Positions 59,577 to 64,000 of a stretch of DNA of 64,000 nt are shown here, piece after piece. The position numbers and the translations under genes were made by a program. Each line of letters starts with the position of its first letter. Positions within the stretch are counted from its first letter, which is position 1. The stretch is from Bacillota bacterium (lineage in GTDB: Bacteria; Bacillota; Clostridia; Acetivibrionales; DSM-1351): NCBI GenBank assembly GCA_023444055.1, contig JAEZRV010000070.1:1-64000 (forward strand), read 5' to 3'. Under the pieces are notes generated by a model that was not told where the DNA came from, did no database searches, and was given only the letters and a program-made list of their open reading frames with translations.

Positions 59577-61997
59577 TTACTTAGATTTCCATACTTTTGT
59601 GACCATAACCATCATATCATCAATTGGTATCTTATTATTGCATGCACATAATGCCTCTTCTAATAAGTCATCTGCTATAATTTGAGGATTTTTACTAGTC
59701 ATATTCTGCAAGATACTTTGTACTTTTTTTACACTATCTGAATCAGCCTGAAACGAATCAATAATTCCATCAGAAACCATTATTACAAAATCCCCATTAT
59801 CCACCCTCTTATGTACCAATTCAACCTCAACATCGCTCAAAATGCCTGCAGGCAATGATGCTGTTTTTACAATATCAACAAAATCATTTCTTTTTATAAA
59901 AGTAGGAGCTGCTCCAACTTTAACGAATTCCACTTCACCTTCGTATAGATCTAATACAGATATATCAATTGTTGCAAAAGAGTCATCATTAGATTTTAAA
60001 ACTAGCAGTGAATTAATGAGTTTAACTGTAGTATCCTTGTCAAAACCGGATTCCATAAACTGCTCAATGAGACTAATTGTTGCTTTGCTTTGCACACATG
60101 CCTTATGTCCTGTTCCCATTCCATCGCTCAAAGCTGTAATATATTTACCATCACCAGTATTTATAAAAGTATAGTTATCTCCAGAAACATATTTCTCATT
60201 TTTCGGTATTCTTGCCACACCTGTAATTACTTTAAAGGTTTCTTCCTCGACAAGTTTAATAGTACAAATATTCGTTTTTGAATTTAAACCGCACTCACTT
60301 CCATCCTTCAACATCTTCCGATTGACAACTGCTGAAACTGCCTTTTCAACAGTTCCTATACAACTTCTTTTACCACCGCAGCCTTTATATGATAAGGTTA
60401 TTTCATACTTACCATATTTATTTTCATATACAATAGCCTCTACATCACGTATACCTAACTTTGTTAATTCTGTTATTATTTGATTCTCTATATCATCCTT
60501 AAAGTCAATGTCTGTGTTTAATTCAGTTGCCAAATTTGAGATAACCTTTGACATGCTCCTTAGTTGTTGTGATACTAATCCCCTGCTTTCTCCGATTTTG
60601 TTCCGCCATACCATGTCTACTTTGAACAGTTCAAAAACATTATTAACAGCCTTTACGAATTCACCTACCCTCTCGCACCTGTCCATAAAGTATTTAGGAA
60701 TATCCTCTTCTTCGATCCATCCCTTGCCATCCAGCTTTTCAACGATTTTGAACATGATCTGATATGTGTTACAAAAATTCTGCTCCCAGCAATGTGTACA
60801 TAAGCTGCAATCCTTACACACCTTGTCTGCCACTCTATCAAAAATAGCTGTAATATCGTGTTTTTCTGTTATAGTTTTTGTTTCACATATTTCATCAAAG
60901 GTTTTTGCCATTTCACCAAATGCAATTGAAAACCTGTTTAATTTATCTACAGTTATATCCTTAATCCTGCTACTATACCCTTTTTTATCTCCCTTATTTA
61001 ATAATTTACTATTAAATCTGCTAACTATTGCATCCATTACCTTTTGAGGTATTAGCATGAATATTACGATTGATATAATTATTTCATATAAAATGAGTAA
61101 TTCTATCGAACCAGTAATAACATAGGTCAATATTGCATCTCCCATTAATACACCTAAGCAGCAGCCTATTTTCCCCATTCCCCTTAAAATCCCCGAAATG
61201 AGTCCACAGAATGCATATGAGGCAACAGCCGTTGATGAGCCAGAGGAAATGCTTATTAATGTTCCCACAATAACGCCTATTGCTGTTCCATTTCCAGCAC
61301 CTGCTTTAAAGCTAAAAACAAGTATAATAATAATACACAAAATATTTCTAACGCTTACTCCATTAATGCTTAATGGACCAACACCACTTATTGTCAATGC
61401 AAATGTAATTGCAATACTCAATACCTCTTCATTTGTCATATTGTATATCTTTGTTGGACTTTCAAGCACTCCCATCACGTTTTTAAATACAAAAACCAGT
61501 GCAAAAATAATAAACCCATTTAAAAGTGCCTCAAGTATGCTATACATATAAAAACCCTGTAAATTAATAAATACTATTTCAGGTATCAACATTCCAATAA
61601 ATGTTGTGATACCAACTCGTAAATGAGAGCCTATACTCTTTTTAAAAGGTATATTGATTGCATTAATTAGAAGCATTACTGTAAAAGCCGTTATCAGCTT
61701 ATAAAATAACTCATTATCGTAAGCTGACCCTGCAGAAAGCATCCCTGCAAATACAGCAATTGATATAAAAATCCTATTAATATTCATTCCTAGAGTAGCA
61801 GCATAGATTGCGATACCCAATGGCATTCTTCCATCAAATATCGTGATTCTACCTAATAAAAAAGCCATTGGTAAAATAAAAAGATTTGTTTTGTTAAGAT
61901 AGTCCATTAAAGCTAAGATTTTTGTACTACCGAACTTCTTGTGTTCAGAAGAATTATACTTTCCAATATTTTTATATGGAAGTGTTTCTGTCCTCAT
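59577..61997 (-). CDS. spoIIE: Stage II sporulation protein E, PP2C phosphatase
   Basis: 806 residues. About ten membrane helices in the first 330 residues, a central regulatory region with cysteine-rich CKDCSLCTHCWEQNFC (about 420-435), and a C-terminal PP2C phosphatase (about 590-800): ALSDGMGTGHKA, DDSFATIDISVLDL, VIMVSDGIIDS. In the forespore it dephosphorylates SpoIIAA and so frees sigma-F. The ATG at 61997 follows GGGGGATCACTAAAG; the longer frame is less likely. Confidence 0.95.
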   Translation of the reverse strand: MRTETLPYKNIGKYNSSEHKKFGSTKILALMDYLNKTNLFILPMAFLLGRITIFDGRMPLGIAIYAATLGMNINRIFISIAVFAGMLSAGSAYDNELFYKLITAFTVMLLINAINIPFKKSIGSHLRVGITTFIGMLIPEIVFINLQGFYMYSILEALLNGFIIFALVFVFKNVMGVLESPTKIYNMTNEEVLSIAITFALTISGVGPLSINGVSVRNILCIIIILVFSFKAGAGNGTAIGVIVGTLISISSGSSTAVASYAFCGLISGILRGMGKIGCCLGVLMGDAILTYVITGSIELLILYEIIISIVIFMLIPQKVMDAIVSRFNSKLLNKGDKKGYSSRIKDITVDKLNRFSIAFGEMAKTFDEICETKTITEKHDITAIFDRVADKVCKDCSLCTHCWEQNFCNTYQIMFKIVEKLDGKGWIEEEDIPKYFMDRCERVGEFVKAVNNVFELFKVDMVWRNKIGESRGLVSQQLRSMSKVISNLATELNTDIDFKDDIENQIITELTKLGIRDVEAIVYENKYGKYEITLSYKGCGGKRSCIGTVEKAVSAVVNRKMLKDGSECGLNSKTNICTIKLVEEETFKVITGVARIPKNEKYVSGDNYTFINTGDGKYITALSDGMGTGHKACVQSKATISLIEQFMESGFDKDTTVKLINSLLVLKSNDDSFATIDISVLDLYEGEVEFVKVGAAPTFIKRNDFVDIVKTASLPAGILSDVEVELVHKRVDNGDFVIMVSDGIIDSFQADSDSVKKVQSILQNMTSKNPQIIADDLLEEALCACNNKIPIDDMMVMVTKVWKSK

Positions 61998-62531
61998 CTT
62001 TAGTGATCCCCCTATACTTTTTCTTTTGTTATTTGTAGCAGTCATTATTATCAGCTAAAAATCTAATGCCAACTTCACCTTTATACTAATTTGTATTTAG
62101 AATTTCTTACATTTTAAATACGAAACAGTATTATTGTATGCTGATGTCTCTTAACCCTTTAAAATTAAATGTTTTTAAGCATGTGTTCTATTAAATGTGA
62201 ATGTTAATTTGTAACGACTTTATGATTATAATGCGGGTAATAAAAATTATTTGTCACATTTAGAATAGGGAAATAATATGTTTTAGACAGTTATCATCAA
62301 AAAGATATACTACTAAAACATGAATTTAAGTGTTTCTAGTTTGATAAAAACAAAATTATAACTATAGACTTACTGTATTTTGATATACCCTGTCGAAAAG
62401 TTTCTTATTCTTAGTAATGCTATATGTATATATCCCAGAAGCAAAAGCATAGCATCTATATCTTTGAGCAAACTATAAGCAAATAAATTTTTAGCACAAC
62501 AATTGAGAATTGTAATCTAAGGAGTAACAAT
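61998..62531. other. Divergent intergenic region between spoIIE and second YitT gene
   Basis: 534 nt with no gene. It holds a palindromic repeat (62091-62135). A lone TGTCGAA (62393-62399) matches a Spo0A box core, but such a 7-mer is expected by chance. Promoters for both genes must be here. Confidence 0.45.
62091..62135. repeat. Palindrome family, copy 2
   Basis: Begins TATACTAATTTGTATTTAGA and ends TTTAAATACGAAACAGTATTA-like; same layout as 4842-4895 but with mismatches in the arms and a shorter loop. Confidence 0.7.
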
Positions 62532-63383
62532 ATGAAGAGTTTAATAAAAGACTTTTTTCTGATTAATGTCGGGTTAATACTGGTTGGAATTGGAATCTGT
62601 CTATTTAAAATACCAAATAATTTTGCAACTGGAGGAGTTAGCGGCTTAGCCATAATTACAAGTAGTTTTTTTCCAAATCTTGATGTGGGGCCCATTATGC
62701 TTATAATTAATATTTGTTTAGTGCTAGTCGGGTTTCTTTTTCTAGGAAAAGATTTTGGCTCCAAAACAATTTACTCAAGCTTCGCACTATCTGGTATAGT
62801 ATGGTTTATTCAAAAAATCATCCCCATTAAGTCATCTCTAACTGGAGACTTGATGCTTGAACTTATTTATTCAATTATTTTCCCAGCTGTTGGTTCAGCA
62901 ATAGTTTTTAACTGCAATGCATCAACAGGAGGAACAGATATTATAGCAAAAATTATCAGTAAATTTACCCGACTTGATATAGGAAAAACCTTAATGCTAT
63001 CGGACTTCATGATTGCTGCTGGAGCAGGAGCAGTTTTTGGTATCAAGATAGGTATGTATTCTGTCTTAGGTCTTATTATTAAGTCTTTTATGATAGACCT
63101 TGTAATTGAAGGCTTAAATGTGAAAAAGCAAATGGTTATAATCAGTTCTAAGCCTGAAGATATTAAAAACTATATTGTATCTCAACTTCGAAGAGGAGCC
63201 ACTGTATATAGAGCTGAAGGTGCATTTACTCACAGAGCGGAGGAAGTAATTAGCACAGTTCTGAACAGAAGGCAGGCTATAAAGCTTCGTAGTTTCATAC
63301 GCAGTGTAGACCATTCCGCCTTTATCACAATCAGTAATACATCTGAAATCATTGGGAAGGGTTTTAGAAGCATTGATGAATAA
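62532..63383 (+). CDS. YitT family membrane protein, second copy
   Basis: 283 residues. Five to six membrane helices (LINVGLILVGIGICLFKIP, GGVSGLAIITSSF, GSAIVFNCNASTGGTDIIAK) and a C-terminal DUF2179 domain (RRGATVYRAEGAFTHRAEE, about 215-280). AAGGAGTAACAAT before ATG. Function unknown. The paralogue at 22554 has the hairpin leader; this one has an ordinary ribosome site. Confidence 0.9.
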   Translation: MKSLIKDFFLINVGLILVGIGICLFKIPNNFATGGVSGLAIITSSFFPNLDVGPIMLIINICLVLVGFLFLGKDFGSKTIYSSFALSGIVWFIQKIIPIKSSLTGDLMLELIYSIIFPAVGSAIVFNCNASTGGTDIIAKIISKFTRLDIGKTLMLSDFMIAAGAGAVFGIKIGMYSVLGLIIKSFMIDLVIEGLNVKKQMVIISSKPEDIKNYIVSQLRRGATVYRAEGAFTHRAEEVISTVLNRRQAIKLRSFIRSVDHSAFITISNTSEIIGKGFRSIDE

Positions 63384-63421
63384 AAAATATATTATATTTT
63401 ATTTAGAAACAAAAACATGTA

Positions 63422-63452
63422 AAAAGAGATTGCATTAATATGCAATCTCTTT
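63422..63452. terminator. Bidirectional terminator between yitT and tRNA-Val
   Basis: AAAGAGATTGCAT (63424-63436) pairs with ATGCAATCTCTTT (63440-63452); on the minus strand TTTTTAC follows, ending the tRNA transcript. Confidence 0.85.
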
Positions 63453-63527
63453 GGTGGGAACTATAGGGCTCGAACCTATGACCCTCTGCTTGTAAGGCAG
63501 ATGCTCTCCCAGCTGAGCTAAGCTCCC
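63452..63527 (-). tRNA. tRNA-Val (TAC), second copy
   Basis: Identical over its full length to 143-218; anticodon loop CTTACAA, encoded CCA. Followed by a terminator. Confidence 0.95.
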
Positions 63528-63531
63528 AAAA

Positions 63532-63606
63532 TGGTGACCCGTAGGGGAATCGAACCCCTGTTATCGCCGTGAAAGGGCGGTGTCTTAACCGCTTGACCAA
63601 CGGGCC
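63532..63606 (-). tRNA. tRNA-Glu (TTC)
   Basis: Acceptor GGCCCGT/ACGGGTC, anticodon loop CTTTCAC (TTC), T loop GGTTCGATTCC, encoded CCA. Four bases separate it from tRNA-Val. Confidence 0.95.
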
Positions 63607-63610
63607 GTGT

Positions 63611-63640
63611 AAAAAAGCGATATATCTATCGCTTTTTTAT
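63611..63640. terminator. Bidirectional terminator-like hairpin between tRNA-Met and tRNA-Glu
   Basis: AAAAAAGCGATA (63611-63622) pairs with the complement ending CGCTTTTTT. It would end the tRNA-Met transcript, so tRNA-Glu-Val need another promoter or readthrough. Confidence 0.75.
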
Positions 63641-63715
63641 GGTAGCGGCGGTGGGATTTGAACCTACGACCTGTCGGGTATGAACCGAATGCTCTAGCCA
63701 CTGAGCCACGCCGCC
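63640..63715 (-). tRNA. tRNA-Met (CAT), elongator type
   Basis: Acceptor GGCGGCG pairs fully with CGCCGCT, so it is not the initiator. Anticodon loop TTCATAC (CAT), encoded CCA. A tRNA-Ile(CAT) with modified C is less likely on similarity to Bacillus elongator tRNA-Met. Confidence 0.88.
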
Positions 63716-63869
63716 ATAAATGTTGCCGTTCGTAACGTGCTTTTACATTATACAAAAGAAGATGATTTATGTCAATAGCTTTTCATAATATTTTTTATTG
63801 GAATTTACAGGTATGATTCTAGTGTAATTCCAATGATGTTTTAAAATAAGACAGTACAATTTAAAAAAT

Positions 63870-63904
63870 ATAAAAATCCCTATGTTATACTTCAACATAA
63901 GGAT
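63870..63904 (-). terminator. Probable terminator of a gene beyond the window
   Basis: ATCCCTATGTT (63876-63886) pairs with AACATAAGGAT (63894-63904); on the minus strand TTTTTATATTTTTT follows. Confidence 0.7.
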
Positions 63905-63932
63905 AGAATTTTTAGGAAGAAATATATTAAGA

Positions 63933-63961
63933 CTAGCTGGTGGACTAAATCCACCAACTAG
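63933..63961. terminator. Strong hairpin near the window end
   Basis: CTAGCTGGTGGA (63933-63944) pairs with TCCACCAACTAG (63950-63961) with one mismatch. No clear T-run, so its role is open. Confidence 0.5.
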
Positions 63962-64000
63962 AATAAATTGTTTTCAACATTAGTTATTTTATATTATTTA

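Larger units (their letters stand above)
63716..64000. other. Intergenic end of window with two hairpins
   Basis: No gene. It holds the two hairpins listed below and the upstream region of the tRNA-Met transcript. Confidence 0.5.

Noticed and set aside
62392..62400. Spo0A box upstream of spoIIE (also TGTCGAA-type sites near 22080 and 46223)
   Set aside because: A single 7-mer match is expected several times by chance in a window of this size, and the site is about 400 nt from the start.

Overview
The window comes from an AT-rich, spore-forming member of the class Clostridia. Evidence is SpoIIE, SpoVB, an SspF-like small acid-soluble spore protein, NdoA/NdoAI next to alr and nnr, strong AGGAGG-type ribosome sites, TTG/GTG starts and CtsR, ArgR and PhoP-type operators of Gram-positive form. 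Gene order and content (stand-alone MsmX-type ATPase, surface-polysaccharide genes, a surface FAD protein with SLH-like segments) fit the Ruminiclostridium/Acetivibrio group best, but species cannot be fixed from the sequence alone.

Layout. 1-220: three tRNA genes. 367-10246, nearly all on the minus strand: Hsp33, a cold-shock protein, a methyltransferase, a spore protein, the ftsE-ftsX-M23 hydrolase group with a CtpA/CtpB-type protease, a CdaR-like regulator and a sugar ABC ATPase. 10562-19346: arginine cluster argC, argB, argD-carA-carB-argF on the plus strand, with tandem ARG boxes before argC and again before argD. 19479-31408: acetyltransferase, chemoreceptor, YitT protein, TagA-type glycosyltransferase, surface FAD protein, NdoAI/NdoA, Alr and Nnr. 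32467-40788: surface polysaccharide genes (pyruvyl transferase, GT2, DUF4330, O-antigen ligase-like polymerase, FrhB-type iron-sulfur protein, GT39). 41314-50496: NudC, Hsp20 under two CtsR boxes, SpoVB, NlpC/P60, amidase, Dus and a double carboxymuconolactone decarboxylase. 50766-55154: pstSCAB-phoU with an 11-bp periodic Pho box. 55396-57911: a small decayed island bounded by tRNA-Arg and a 27-nt copy of its 3' end. 58318-64000: membrane proteins, SpoIIE, a second YitT and three tRNAs.

The most unusual signal is a family of hairpins placed between the Shine-Dalgarno sequence and the start codon. Before hslO, the spore protein gene, yitT and a coiled-coil gene the order is the same: GGAGG, exactly 6 nt, a 9-nt arm, a loop of 23 to 275 nt, the complementary arm, exactly 6 nt, ATG. 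Stem positions covary between copies. The largest loop carries eight tandem mini-hairpins. Two relics lie elsewhere in the window. The arrangement suggests that RNA folding brings a distant ribosome site to the start codon, or that a leader peptide inside the hairpin controls it.

Several other repeat families punctuate intergenic DNA: a 90-bp cloverleaf element (two copies), a 55-bp palindrome (three copies), 40-nt direct repeats, and 13-nt and 39-nt tandem repeats.
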